NCBI GenBank assembly: GCA_040383485.1
Contig: JBEIDK010000004.1
Coordinates: 1-64,000 of the forward strand
Length of the DNA stretch: 64,000 bases
Source of the DNA: JBEIDK01 sp040383485
Lineage (GTDB): Bacteria; Bacteroidota; Bacteroidia; UBA4408
Direction of reading: 5' to 3'
Below, one piece after another: positions 39,101 to 46,598 of the stretch. A model generated the notes under the pieces. It saw only the letters and a list, made by a program, of their open reading frames with translations. It was not told where the DNA came from and searched no databases. Every line of letters begins with the position of its first letter. Position 1 is the first letter of the stretch. A program made the translations under genes and the position numbers.

Positions 39101-39465
39101 TTCTTATTAAGGATGATTTGGTAACTAAAACTACTACATCAAATACAATTGTAGGCGAAGTAATATCTGTTTCGAAGTTTGATGTTTCAGAATTAAAGTT
39201 CAAGGTGCAATTAGGAGTATATAGGAAAACTGTTCCGGTTGAAGTAATGAGTGTTTACTTAAAGCTTGCTGGTAAAGGTATTGATGAGTTGCAAGGTAAT
39301 GATGGTACAACTACATATAGCATTGGTAATTTTAATAGTTTAGAAGAAGCAAATGCAATTAAATTAGAAGCACAAACAATGGGATTAAATGACGTATTTG
39401 TAGCACCTTATAACAAAGGCATTAAAATATCTATGGAACAGGCATTGAAAATGTTAGGGAAGTAG
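33115..39465 (+). CDS. Giant TPR / PD40 beta-propeller / coiled-coil protein with three C-terminal SPOR domains
   Basis: 2116 residues. Order: signal peptide (KFYLFIAFSLMQLAVSFAQ); TPR-like helices (about 32-150); PD40/TolB-like propeller blades (about 200-345: EIYFSSYGENPKGSRDIYKI, YPYVTPDGKTLYFCSKGHNS, GEFAYFSSKR); a carboxypeptidase-regulatory-like domain (about 353-440); Ser/Thr/Pro-rich tandem repeats with ENKPxVxxSPTQ (about 508-665); long Lys/Glu/Ala coiled coils; a duplicated module (about 1270-1418 and 1530-1680); and three SPOR domains (about 1778, 1908 and 2027: FKVQIGAYKRK, YTVQVGVYKRL, FKVQLGVYRKT). TPR-propeller-CRD resembles the T9SS protein PorE, but SPOR, which binds denuded peptidoglycan glycans, replaces its OmpA-like domain. 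It has no lipobox. An envelope-spanning structural role is inferred. Confidence 0.85.
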   Translation: MLVGKHGTIKFYLFIAFSLMQLAVSFAQTEYGSEKELKKKADGFFDKEEYITCITMYSQLLSIYPKDPEYNFRYGVCNLYAGSEKDKSIAYLSLAAKSEEVDKEVFYYLGKALHLNYRFDEAIANYNIFKTKASAKSLLKLDVNRQIEMCNNGKDLLRNITDLQVVDKNEFPILDYFRAYDLTSIDTRILVKPEDMQTPADKKKNDQSVIIQKNNAQEIYFSSYGENPKGSRDIYKIVKLPNYTFSKPIILDKEINTPYDEEYPYVTPDGKTLYFCSKGHNSMGGYDIFKSEYNVETGKYSTPVNLDFAINTPDDDILYVYDGKGEFAYFSSKRNSGADKITVYKIKNQRIPGTVAMVKGNFYTTDEKTHQAAKITLKNQAGTKIIGAYNVNPKTGDYQFMIRQGETYLYTVESKDFETMSREVKIPVLTELTPVKQKINLKHEGNSDLLTISTEIEAGSTPELIQATMAMLRDRANLTVSSGPSLENETITKNEPKAIVDEVNKNLSSTENKSLVATSEIQSTNSENKPAVTTSPTQIISTENKPTVSASSNISSTENKPKVTTSPTQPNNNENKPTVTTSPTQTISAENKPSIATSEIQTTNSENKPTVSASPTQKIIAENKPTVSASPDKSSTENKPAVTASPTQTSSAENKQTVVTNTSKPVVSDNASTPITQISNSKTSVATNVKLDKQSVLANVFSESKKSEQEAIALDLKVEEEKNKIIEKNDSVKLVDFRTEELTTMTTKLNNPMQLEIARERIDELRDESVWLKKQAAEAAIKVEQYKKEAAQERANAIEEKAFADKLSLAASNNNEAEFERLYYSKFPKQQAISSNDNSINTNSQIPDAEKTNEQLKSDIVNIESKKDILKLDITKTNSPQVKTVINNQITALEKEKVEKENVLAARDAAAAGTTEKSQSTTNANFVDAANYPDEAKILVNTGNNLMLESAQLKKEAETTRKNAATIGKLETKNSELIRASNLDKEARQKEIEAYTGLMQANALLKKSQELLVVTNSNAVVEKKNLPAYITANNLNNQAIDGFKLAENARNSAIKEPNLKLKSERFKDAFETEKLALQQQKKSIETFTQLNPDGLNKTALANANSSSITNATANNSDAISKSQIVANESIKNTNPDEVRKEFEKSDKFPQYTALNNEKKAIDELIIPKKIEIDTLKKTSEKDLATASDLRSYAETLKSKSKKESALNAATVYENNGTKTNIKVAEKQKVVDSLQTVSEAKKNEADVIFSKFENQLNPSVASNINTSEKPIKELDYTQEQLNAIVKKSEYLTYYQTKYNGDSLEFEYQKTFKKVEAFKTEADALLAEKEKYESDSKKERNPTKKIELKKLAKEKDEQSLAKIASADSLYEIAQSFAKKIELADNKLQLVVNRLDNKSAEEFPLIYYALAKKPFDMTKEEYSNTKKSISLNESANPIEIKNIQAPLTQNSPATNDNKTKTDGIAIVNNNSINNSTPSKPNETYNAATATVNSDALNSNKTSIDTGLMKPSTVITAVKQTTSAAPKNNIKPIEGLDYTQDDLDNIRRSTNYQKYYRDKYNGDSLEYVYQKVFKQVETLKAQAEKLYEEKETLIEEAKEELDAKKKQEKRLLAKQKGEEASAKIDEADILYGTAQELAKKIEESDKKLQVVVNALDDKSADEFPLIYNSLAQKPFDKTQEEYNAILATKNQDAKNETPQQINDSNKLEGIAATNKIDNKPAQNTETNTANSLINAKQTVQSNKKDSEIKQTRIQEINGSENFEIQESNAYSTDIPLDVELPKGIIFKVQIGAYKRKVAATAFGGIKPISGETSRTGMIRYSAGAFKNFNSSNEARKKINRAGFNDAYIIAFCNGARIDVNRAKKMVDEGKDCEGNNTNESIALNKSYNSANLSEEMIQILATQKNLKKTEGLLYTVQVGVYKRLISAKRLYNLNDLYYDTLRRGLIRYSHGVFNDKGAAIKAKNKVVEIGIKDAFVIPYFNKRYIPEAEAERLKSSDRNILIKDDLVTKTTTSNTIVGEVISVSKFDVSELKFKVQLGVYRKTVPVEVMSVYLKLAGKGIDELQGNDGTTTYSIGNFNSLEEANAIKLEAQTMGLNDVFVAPYNKGIKISMEQALKMLGK
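34640..35095 (+). repeat. Degenerate coding tandem repeats (ENKPxVxxSPTQ units)
   Basis: About eight units of 16-18 codons each, built on ENKPTVSASPTQ or ENKPAVTTSPTQ followed by a variable 4-6 residue spacer. They form the Ser/Thr/Pro-rich linker of the giant protein between its folded N-terminal domains and its coiled coils. The degree of DNA identity suggests recent slippage or recombination. Confidence 0.75.
36926..38150 (+). repeat. Large internal duplication in the giant protein gene
   Basis: Two copies of a roughly 450-bp module (about 36926-37370 and 37700-38150) encode parallel sequences: LDYTQEQLNAIVKKSEYLTYY ... DEFPLIY-type ends. Shared landmarks are YNGDSLE, the charged coiled coil, IAxADxLYxxAQ, FAKKIE or LAKKIE, DNKSAEEFPLIYYALAKKPFD and DDKSADEFPLIYNSLAQKPFD. 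A Ser/Asn/Thr-rich linker of about 330 bp separates them. Confidence 0.8.
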
Positions 39466-39477
39466 AAAATTGTTTTA

Positions 39478-40452
39478 TTATTCTTTATCTGTACTTTTAA
39501 ATAGACTATCTACAAATTCATTTTTATTGAATACTTGTAGCTGCTCCATTTTTTCGCCAACACCAATATACTTAACTGGTATTTTAAATGAGTCAGAAAT
39601 GCCAATTACAACGCCACCTTTTGCTGTACCATCTAGTTTAGTTAAAGCCAAGGCAGTAACATCTGTTGCAAGCGTAAATTGTTTGCATTGCTCAATGGCA
39701 TTTTGGCCAGTTGAGGCATCTAATACAAGTAAAATTTCATGAGGTGCGTTTGGTGCTAATTTTTGCATTACTCTTTTAATCTTATTTAATTCATTCATAA
39801 GATTAACTTTATTGTGAAGTCTGCCGGCAGTATCAATAATTACGACATCTGCATTTTGTGCTATAGCAGACTTCAAAGTGTCGTAAGCAACGGCAGCAGG
39901 ATCAGCATTCATGCCTTGTTCAATTATTTGCACCCCAACTCTTTCGCCCCATATTTTTATTTGGTCAACAGCTGCAGCTCGGAATGTATCGGCTGCACCA
40001 ATAACTACCTTTTTATTTACTTTTTTTAATTGATATGCAAGTTTACCGATTGTTGTTGTTTTGCCAACACCATTTACTCCTACAACCATAATAACATATG
40101 GTTCACCTTTACTTGTTTCCGGTATGGTAAATTCTGAAACATCATCACTATTATTTTCACTTAGCAATTTAGATATTTCTTCTTTTAAGATTCCATTGAG
40201 TTCTGTTGTTGTAACAAATTTATCTTTTGCTACTCTTGCTTCAATTCTTCCTATAATTTTTAAAGTAGTTTCAACTCCTACATCCGAAGAAATTAATATT
40301 TCTTCAAGGTTATCTAAAACTTCAGCATCAACGGTGCTTTTTCCAACTATGGCTTTTGCAATTTTTGAAAAAAAACTCTCTTTAGTTTTCTCTAGTCCCT
40401 TGTCTAAATCTTCTTTTTTTTCTTTACTAAATATTTTACTAAAAAAACTCAT
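39478..40452 (-). CDS. ftsY: Signal recognition particle receptor FtsY
   Basis: FtsY is the membrane-associated GTPase that docks SRP-ribosome complexes at the Sec translocon. The 324 residues have a short charged N-terminus (no long acidic A domain), an N domain helical bundle, and the G domain with GVNGVGKTTTIGKLAYQ (P-loop), AADTFRAAAVDQIKIW, DTAGRLHNKVNLMNEL, VLDASTGQNA, TKLDGTAKGGV and the C-terminal YIGVGEKMEQL. It converges with the giant SPOR gene with only 12 bases between stops. The helicase gene lies 83 bases upstream on the same strand. Confidence 0.97.
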   Translation of the reverse strand: MSFFSKIFSKEKKEDLDKGLEKTKESFFSKIAKAIVGKSTVDAEVLDNLEEILISSDVGVETTLKIIGRIEARVAKDKFVTTTELNGILKEEISKLLSENNSDDVSEFTIPETSKGEPYVIMVVGVNGVGKTTTIGKLAYQLKKVNKKVVIGAADTFRAAAVDQIKIWGERVGVQIIEQGMNADPAAVAYDTLKSAIAQNADVVIIDTAGRLHNKVNLMNELNKIKRVMQKLAPNAPHEILLVLDASTGQNAIEQCKQFTLATDVTALALTKLDGTAKGGVVIGISDSFKIPVKYIGVGEKMEQLQVFNKNEFVDSLFKSTDKE

Positions 40453-40535
40453 AAATCAATCAAATAATATGGCATCAAAATAAAGATGAATTTAATACAA
40501 ACAAAATAAAACTTTCAATTGTTTTCAGTTTACTT

Positions 40536-42839
40536 TTACTTCTTCATGTTTGCGTGATAGGCAAGAACATATTTAATATCAGTATAGCTATAATCTTCTC
40601 CAAGTGAAGCTTTTATTTCTCCGGAGTTCTCAGTTTTTTTTTCAGATATGACAGTAAGAATGTTCATTACCTTCTCTTTAGTTATAAAATCGTGAATATT
40701 TAGCATTCCTAACCCAACATAATGTGCCAAATGGCCTTCAATGGTGCCAACAACCATGTTGCGGTCTTCGGCAATTTTTGAAATTGTTTTGCCAGACTTA
40801 TATTGGTCATAACTTTCTTTTTTAGTATCGTGTTTTTCTTTCTTCTTGTTTTTAGGCTCTATCTTATTTGAATTATTTAATAAATCAGCATTTTTATCTT
40901 TATTATTCTTTTTTAAACTCAGTTCAGAATTCTTTCTTTCTAACTTTCTTTCGTTATTTTCAATGAAAAGATTTGATTTTTGTTTAATAAATTCAGTATT
41001 GTTTATTGCTGAGTCTAATAATGCTTCTGCTTTTGAAATAAGAGATTTTTGTTTGTAAAAAAGGGAGTCCAATTCTAAAAGTTCTTGTAAATATTGCTTA
41101 CTTTTTTTTACATCTTTAATAATTTCAGTCTGTTTTAAAATTCTCGATGAGTAATCTTTGAATATTGGTGAGAAGTAAGTTTTTGCTTTTTGTATCCTAA
41201 TAAAAAGTTGAGATTTATAATCATTAGTTTGTAGCCCTATGATATTGTTTAATTGAATTATGAATTTATCGGCAAATAATTTAGTTGCTTCAAAGTCTTC
41301 TTTGAGTGCCAATGCCCAATCAAAGTATTTTTGTTTGGTTGATTTATTCTCAGATTTAGTATATGTTTCAACATGGTTTCTTAGCTTATTACTCAAATCT
41401 AAAAAGTTGAAACATTGAAGTAAATATTCTTTAAAAAAAGTATTTGATTCTTGTTCAAATAAATCTTTTAAATGCGCTAATTCAGATTTGTTAGTTGCAT
41501 ATTCCGTAATCGTTTTATCATTGCTTAAACTATTTAAATTAATTTTTGATGAGAGTATGAGTCCATCCAAAGAAGTGAGTCTTGAAAGTGCCACATAAAC
41601 CTGACCAGGAGCAAATGCTGAGCCAATATCTATAATTGCTTTCGTAAATGTTAAACCTTGGCTTTTGTGAACAGTAATTGCCCATGCCAACTTAATTGGA
41701 AATTGAATAAATTTACCTATTGTCTTTTCTTCAATTTCATTTGTTGTTTCATTATGGGAATACTTAATGTTTTCCCAGGTATAAGATTCAACAATAAGAA
41801 GTGGAGAGTTGTCATCAAATCTTACATAAATATTTTCATCCTCAATATTTTCAATCACACCTATTTTGCCATTAAAGTATCTCTGCTGACCAGTAATATC
41901 GTTTTTTACAAACATTACTTGTGCACCTACCTTAAGTTCAAGTATTAGTTCAACAGGGTATACAAATTCGCTAAATTCTCCTGATACTTCAGCTTTAAAG
42001 AAGTACGATTTGTTAGTTAATCTATTTAAGGACTCTTTATTTAATGTATCTGCTTTACTGTTGTGAGTGGTTAAATGAATATAATTCTCACTTGACTTAG
42101 GAACAAAATTTGGCTTATAAAAGGTGTTTAAAATTTCTATGTCCTTCTCTTGAACTTGATTTGTTCTTAGATTATTTAATATTTCAATAAAGGTATTGTC
42201 CGATTGCCTATAAATTTTACTTAATTCAATATACAGTGGTTTGTTATGTTGTAATGCAATTGAATCAAAAAAATAAACACTTTTATAGTATTGCTTAATT
42301 AGTGTCCATTCTTCCTCTTTAATAACTGGAGGCAATTGTAATAAATCGCCAATAAATAATATTTGAACACCACCAAAAGGAATATATTGCTTTCTCCTCA
42401 CTGACCTTAAAACAGTATCAATTGCATCAAGCAAGTCTGCCCTCAACATACTTACTTCATCAATAATTAGTAGCTCCAATTCCTGTAATAATCTTCTTTT
42501 AGTAACATGCATTTGCATGTTTTTCATTAAGGTAGCTGGGGTATTTATTTTATGGTTTTCGTTGAATATATTGTTGCTTGTATTATTGGGAATAAAAGTT
42601 CCAAATGGCAGTTGAAACATTGAATGTATTGTTACACCACCTGCATTAATTGCGGCAATACCTGTTGGAGCAACTATAACTGCATTTTTATAAGTATGTT
42701 TAATTATGTGTTTTAAAAAAGTAGTTTTACCTGTGCCAGCTTTGCCCGTTAAAAACACATGCCTGCTTGTATTATTTATAAATTTAGAAGCATATTCAGC
42801 ATCATGATTTTGAGTTTCGTTTGAGTCCTTTAAATTCAT
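40536..42839 (-). CDS. PIF1-like SF1B DNA helicase with C-terminal helix-turn-helix
   Basis: 767 residues. The helicase core (1 to about 440) shows Walker A FLTGKAGTGKTTFLKHI (about 30-46), VVAPTGIAAINAGGVTIHSMFQLP, Walker B ELLIIDEVSMLRADLLDAID, motif III FIGDLLQLPPV, then WAITVHKSQGLTF and YVALSRLTSLDGLIL. This is the PIF1/RRM3 family, 5'-to-3' helicases that resolve G-quadruplexes and stalled forks. A Lys/Glu/Asn-rich helical region (about 460-660) leads to a C-terminal HTH (about 665-767: KSGKTISKIAEDRNMVVGTIEGHLAHYVGLG) of the kind found at the C-terminus of some RecQ proteins. It lies 24 bases downstream of the ABC transporter gene and may be cotranscribed. Confidence 0.88.
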   Translation of the reverse strand: MNLKDSNETQNHDAEYASKFINNTSRHVFLTGKAGTGKTTFLKHIIKHTYKNAVIVAPTGIAAINAGGVTIHSMFQLPFGTFIPNNTSNNIFNENHKINTPATLMKNMQMHVTKRRLLQELELLIIDEVSMLRADLLDAIDTVLRSVRRKQYIPFGGVQILFIGDLLQLPPVIKEEEWTLIKQYYKSVYFFDSIALQHNKPLYIELSKIYRQSDNTFIEILNNLRTNQVQEKDIEILNTFYKPNFVPKSSENYIHLTTHNSKADTLNKESLNRLTNKSYFFKAEVSGEFSEFVYPVELILELKVGAQVMFVKNDITGQQRYFNGKIGVIENIEDENIYVRFDDNSPLLIVESYTWENIKYSHNETTNEIEEKTIGKFIQFPIKLAWAITVHKSQGLTFTKAIIDIGSAFAPGQVYVALSRLTSLDGLILSSKINLNSLSNDKTITEYATNKSELAHLKDLFEQESNTFFKEYLLQCFNFLDLSNKLRNHVETYTKSENKSTKQKYFDWALALKEDFEATKLFADKFIIQLNNIIGLQTNDYKSQLFIRIQKAKTYFSPIFKDYSSRILKQTEIIKDVKKSKQYLQELLELDSLFYKQKSLISKAEALLDSAINNTEFIKQKSNLFIENNERKLERKNSELSLKKNNKDKNADLLNNSNKIEPKNKKKEKHDTKKESYDQYKSGKTISKIAEDRNMVVGTIEGHLAHYVGLGMLNIHDFITKEKVMNILTVISEKKTENSGEIKASLGEDYSYTDIKYVLAYHANMKK

Positions 42840-42863
42840 TAGTAGAAATAGGTTGATAACAAT

Positions 42864-44654
42864 TTAAATATTTTCTTGAATAAGCGTTTCATAATCTATC
42901 ATTCTAGATATTTCTCCATTTTTTATTTCAATAATTTCATCACAATTTTTTAATGTTGAGTATCTATGAGCTATTATTATCATTGTTTTCATTCCTAAAA
43001 GCATTTCTATTGAATCTGTAATTGCTTTTTCAGTCTCATTATCTAAATCACTGGTTGCTTCATCAAAAATTAGTATTTCAGCGTTATGATATAAAGCACG
43101 TGCTATTGCTAATCTTTGTTTTTGCCCACCCGAAATTTTAGCGCCTTGTTCACCAATATGCGTGTTAAGACCATGAGGCAGATTCTTAACCAATTCATTT
43201 AGCTTGGTTAGTTGAATTACATGATTTATTTTTTCAATATCTACCTCATCCCTATTAACTCCTATAGCAATATTGTCTATAATATCTCCATCAAAAATAA
43301 ATACATTTTGTTTTACGTAGCCTATTAGTCTTCTAAAAGATTTTAAGTTGGCATTTGTAATTACTTCATCATCAATTTTTATTTCACCACTCAATGGGCT
43401 TAAAAAGCCTAGTATTATATTGATTAAGGTTGTTTTACCAGAACCTGATTCGCCAATAATACCTATAGTTTTTCCTTTTTTTATTTTGTAATTTAATTTA
43501 TTAATTACAGTTATATTAGTTTTAGGATATGAGAATGAAATTTTATTTAGTGATATTTCTTTTTCAAAAATAATATTTTCGGTTGAACCATTCTTTTTTT
43601 CAATGTCAGTATTAGAACTAAATTGGGAATTTAATATTTCAAAAACATATTGTCGGCCTTTTATGTTATTTAAGCTCATAATCATTCTATTTAAAGAAGG
43701 TAACATTCTGTAAGAAGCGATGATGAAAAATGTCATTAAATTGAGCATTGAATTATTATCGGATTTATTATAAAGACAAACAGATAAAACTAGAAAAATA
43801 CTCAAAATAGAAATTAGCTCAATTGATTTATGCGAGGATTGATTAATAGCAAAAATAGTAGCATTACTTTGAGCAATTTTCTTTTGATTTTCGTAATATT
43901 CATTCGAAAAATATTCTTGCTTATTTAATAGCTGAATATCAATATAACCTTTTAAAAAATCATTTGAGATTCTATCTAATTTAAGAGTCATTTTTTTTCG
44001 TTTAAGGTTATTGATAACTACCTTGTTTCTCGTTAATCTAAAAATAATTACAAATGCAGGAATTATTGTAAAAAGTAAAAATATGAATATTTGAAAATTA
44101 TAAAGTGCAATTGAAGTAATAATAAATACCGATATCAACAACTCATTAAAAAATGTAATTAAAGGCATTAAAATAAAAGAAGTAAACTCGTTAGGTAAAT
44201 ACGTAACATTTCTCAATAATTCAACAGTATTTACATTGTTGAAAAAATTTAAATCTTTTTTGTAGTAGCTATTAATTAATTCTTGTCCAATTTGGCCACT
44301 TATAATAGATGTGCTTTCACTTTGATAATATGATGTAATAGTGCTTAAAATGTTTTTAGCAAGAAAAAAAAATATGACAATATTAAAAAGCACAAAACTG
44401 AAATTTGCATGGTTGCTAAAACCAAAATAACAATACATGAACTGAACAATATTATTCCTTTCAATTACGGATGGATTTAATGCAATATTTACAACAGGAA
44501 CAACTATTGCTAATCCTATAAGTTCTAAAAGTGCTAAAAAAAAAACTGAAAGAACTAAAAATATAACTCTACTTTTTTGATGAGACAAAAGGGTTTTATT
44601 AGTTTTATATAAACTAGATAATATTATGTTTTTTAAAAGTAAGTTTTTAAACAT
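42864..44654 (-). CDS. ABC exporter (TMD-NBD half-transporter), probable glycan/lipid-linked sugar flippase
   Basis: 596 residues from ATG 44654; a TTG three codons upstream is possible. Six transmembrane helices (about 25-310) are followed by an ATPase domain: Walker A GESGSGKTTLINII, Q-loop YVKQNVFIFDGD, signature ISGGQKQRLAIARALY, Walker B ILIFDEATSDLDN and switch His IIIAHRYS. The N-terminal SRVIFLVLSVFFLALLELIGLAIVVPVV pattern resembles PglK-type flippases of glycosylation loci rather than MsbA or toxin exporters. The glycosyltransferase upstream and the downstream sugar genes support glycan export; the substrate is inferred. Confidence 0.85.
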   Translation of the reverse strand: MFKNLLLKNIILSSLYKTNKTLLSHQKSRVIFLVLSVFFLALLELIGLAIVVPVVNIALNPSVIERNNIVQFMYCYFGFSNHANFSFVLFNIVIFFFLAKNILSTITSYYQSESTSIISGQIGQELINSYYKKDLNFFNNVNTVELLRNVTYLPNEFTSFILMPLITFFNELLISVFIITSIALYNFQIFIFLLFTIIPAFVIIFRLTRNKVVINNLKRKKMTLKLDRISNDFLKGYIDIQLLNKQEYFSNEYYENQKKIAQSNATIFAINQSSHKSIELISILSIFLVLSVCLYNKSDNNSMLNLMTFFIIASYRMLPSLNRMIMSLNNIKGRQYVFEILNSQFSSNTDIEKKNGSTENIIFEKEISLNKISFSYPKTNITVINKLNYKIKKGKTIGIIGESGSGKTTLINIILGFLSPLSGEIKIDDEVITNANLKSFRRLIGYVKQNVFIFDGDIIDNIAIGVNRDEVDIEKINHVIQLTKLNELVKNLPHGLNTHIGEQGAKISGGQKQRLAIARALYHNAEILIFDEATSDLDNETEKAITDSIEMLLGMKTMIIIAHRYSTLKNCDEIIEIKNGEISRMIDYETLIQENI

Positions 44655-44782
44655 TCTTGTCAATTAGTTTTGATTTTTAATACTCAAAGATTTGAATTCA
44701 TAACTAAAATAGTTCTTTAATGATTGTGAACAATATTTTTTAAAATTATAGAAGGCATTTATAACAGAACAATCGTAAGCCA

Positions 44783-45925
44783 TTATAAAGCAGGCATTTT
44801 TTTATAAACATCTAACAATATTTTATTATGGGATTTAACGTTATATTCATTAATAATTTTGGTTCTATTTTGTTTCATCCTTCCAAGTTTAATTGAGTCA
44901 TTCATTCTATTAGCATATGTTTCAATATCATTTTCATGAACTAGAAATCCATTGATACCATCTTCAATTAATTCAGGAATTCCAGAATGTATGGTGCTGA
45001 TGATAGGTAATTCCATTGCCATTGCTTCCATAATAGCATTTGGAATACCCTCCATGTCACCTAGTGAATCTACTACACTATGGTGCACAAACACATCTGT
45101 TTTGTTTAGAAGTTCAGCAACTTCTATAGGTTTAAGTGTACCAAGAAAAAACACCTTATCAGTGATATTCAGTTTATGAGTTAGTTCTAACAAACTTTCT
45201 TTAAGATGGCCATTTCCAGCTATAAAAAAACGAGCTTTAATTTCAGGATTTCTTTTAATAAAAATACTTAAGGCTTTCAGTGTTGTAACATGACCCTTTT
45301 TTTCAACTAAAGAAGATACTTGGGTAAAGGTAAAGAAATCTCCATCCCTCTTATCTGCCGGTGCAAATAACTTATCAACGTTTATGCCATATCTTAATAC
45401 TAGGAAATTTGAAATAGTAATTTTTAAATTGTCTTTAAGAATTTTAATAAAGTAATCATTGCAACTAATGGTAAATACATTTTTTCTACTTAAGTAATCT
45501 GATAATTTATCATTATATGTTTTCTTAAGTGTCATTTCAGTTGCATCATACCCATGAAAATGTATAACAATTTTGTGTTTGGCAATATTCTCCAAATTAT
45601 CTAATAACATTAAAGCTTCATAGGCAAAATGACAGTGGATTACATCAGGTTTAAAACTTTCAATTGATTTATTCAGAAGTTTTGCAAATTGTCTGTTTTT
45701 AAAGTTGCATCTCAAATCATGCTTCCATAAAAACCAATTTAATTTTTTTGAAAAAATATTCTCGTTAAACGGAATTATATTTACATAGCTAGGTTTAGAA
45801 TAATTATTATCGATTGAATTGCATAAAAATAAAATGTCATGTTCTAAATTAAAGTACTCCGTCTCATTTCTGATGAAAGTTGTTGTTGGAGAACCAAAGG
45901 AATGAGCAAAGTATAATATTTTCAT
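44783..45925 (-). CDS. Glycosyltransferase family 4 (GT-B fold)
   Basis: 380 residues. N-terminal domain: KILYFAHSFGSPTTTFIRNE, DVIHCHFAYEALML, HFHGYDAT. Linker: LVLRYGINVDKLFAP. C-terminal domain: FTQVSSLVEKKGHVTTLKALS, FIAGNGHLKESL, VFFLGTLKPIEVAELLNKTDVFVHHSVVDSLGDMEGIPNAIMEAMAMELPIISTIHSGIPELI, including the EX7E motif (EGIPNAIMEAM). It resembles WcaL/AmsK-like transferases of exopolysaccharide loci. Donor and acceptor sugars cannot be read from sequence. It lies upstream of the ABC exporter, with 119 bases between. Confidence 0.92.
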   Translation of the reverse strand: MKILYFAHSFGSPTTTFIRNETEYFNLEHDILFLCNSIDNNYSKPSYVNIIPFNENIFSKKLNWFLWKHDLRCNFKNRQFAKLLNKSIESFKPDVIHCHFAYEALMLLDNLENIAKHKIVIHFHGYDATEMTLKKTYNDKLSDYLSRKNVFTISCNDYFIKILKDNLKITISNFLVLRYGINVDKLFAPADKRDGDFFTFTQVSSLVEKKGHVTTLKALSIFIKRNPEIKARFFIAGNGHLKESLLELTHKLNITDKVFFLGTLKPIEVAELLNKTDVFVHHSVVDSLGDMEGIPNAIMEAMAMELPIISTIHSGIPELIEDGINGFLVHENDIETYANRMNDSIKLGRMKQNRTKIINEYNVKSHNKILLDVYKKMPAL

Positions 45926-46598
45926 TAAGTAATTTATTGACTTTTAAATTTGTGACAACTAAGAAAACAAAATTAATTATTTTTTAATGGAGGAATCTTG
46001 ATTTTGTTTATTCTATTCAAAAATAATTTAAATTAATATTATAATCATTAATTGCACAATAAAAAATCATTCTTGTTTTCTAAAAGGTGTAACATTAAAA
46101 GAAACCTCTATTTTTTGTTATTTAACCCAGATTATGCGTTAGAGGTTCGTAGTGAAACGCTAAAGCCTAATAAAATATGAACTTTTGCGAATAAATCATA
46201 TTGAATATATGATGCATGATGAAAAGTTGTATACTTCATATTTTGAATGGTTTTTGCGTTGTAATAGAATTTCTAATGCATATTCTGGGTTTAATTCACT
46301 TTATTACTAGTAGTAAGCATTATCTTCTTATAAGGTATTGTAGTTGTTTGTTATATAAACCATTTTTAACTTGAATAATTTTCGAATTTTTTTTGCAATA
46401 TGTTTTAAATATTGCAATCCAACATTGATAACATTATTTTTTTCTAGTGCACAACGAATTTTTATATTGCATTAATACGTAATGTTAATTGAGAAATTAA
46501 ATTTCATGAAGAAAATAAAAAGATTGTAAAAGATAATTCTTGTATAGGGTTTATTAAATTCAAAAAAAAAATTCGATGTAATATTTTACTATTAGGGT
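45926..46598. other. 673-bp intergenic region holding a MITE-like element
   Basis: This is the longest non-coding stretch of the window, between two glycosyltransferase genes on the minus strand. Its centre is a 172-bp element with terminal inverted repeats, described separately. The flanks are very AT-rich with runs of A and T and no coding character. A weak inverted octamer AACCTCTA (46103-46110) / TAGAGGTT (46140-46147) bridges the left element end. Confidence 0.6.
46122..46293. mobile_element. MITE-like element or insertion sequence relic with 27-bp terminal inverted repeats
   Basis: The left end begins TTAACCCAGATTATGC (46122) and runs to GGTTC at 46148. The reverse complement of 46267-46293 begins TAAACCCAGAATATGC and ends AATTC. 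The two 27-base ends match at 22 positions. On the minus strand a 36-codon frame (46239-46132) runs through the interior and stops inside the left repeat, as transposase frames often do, but its 35 residues match nothing I recognise. No target duplication could be fixed by eye. Confidence 0.6.
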
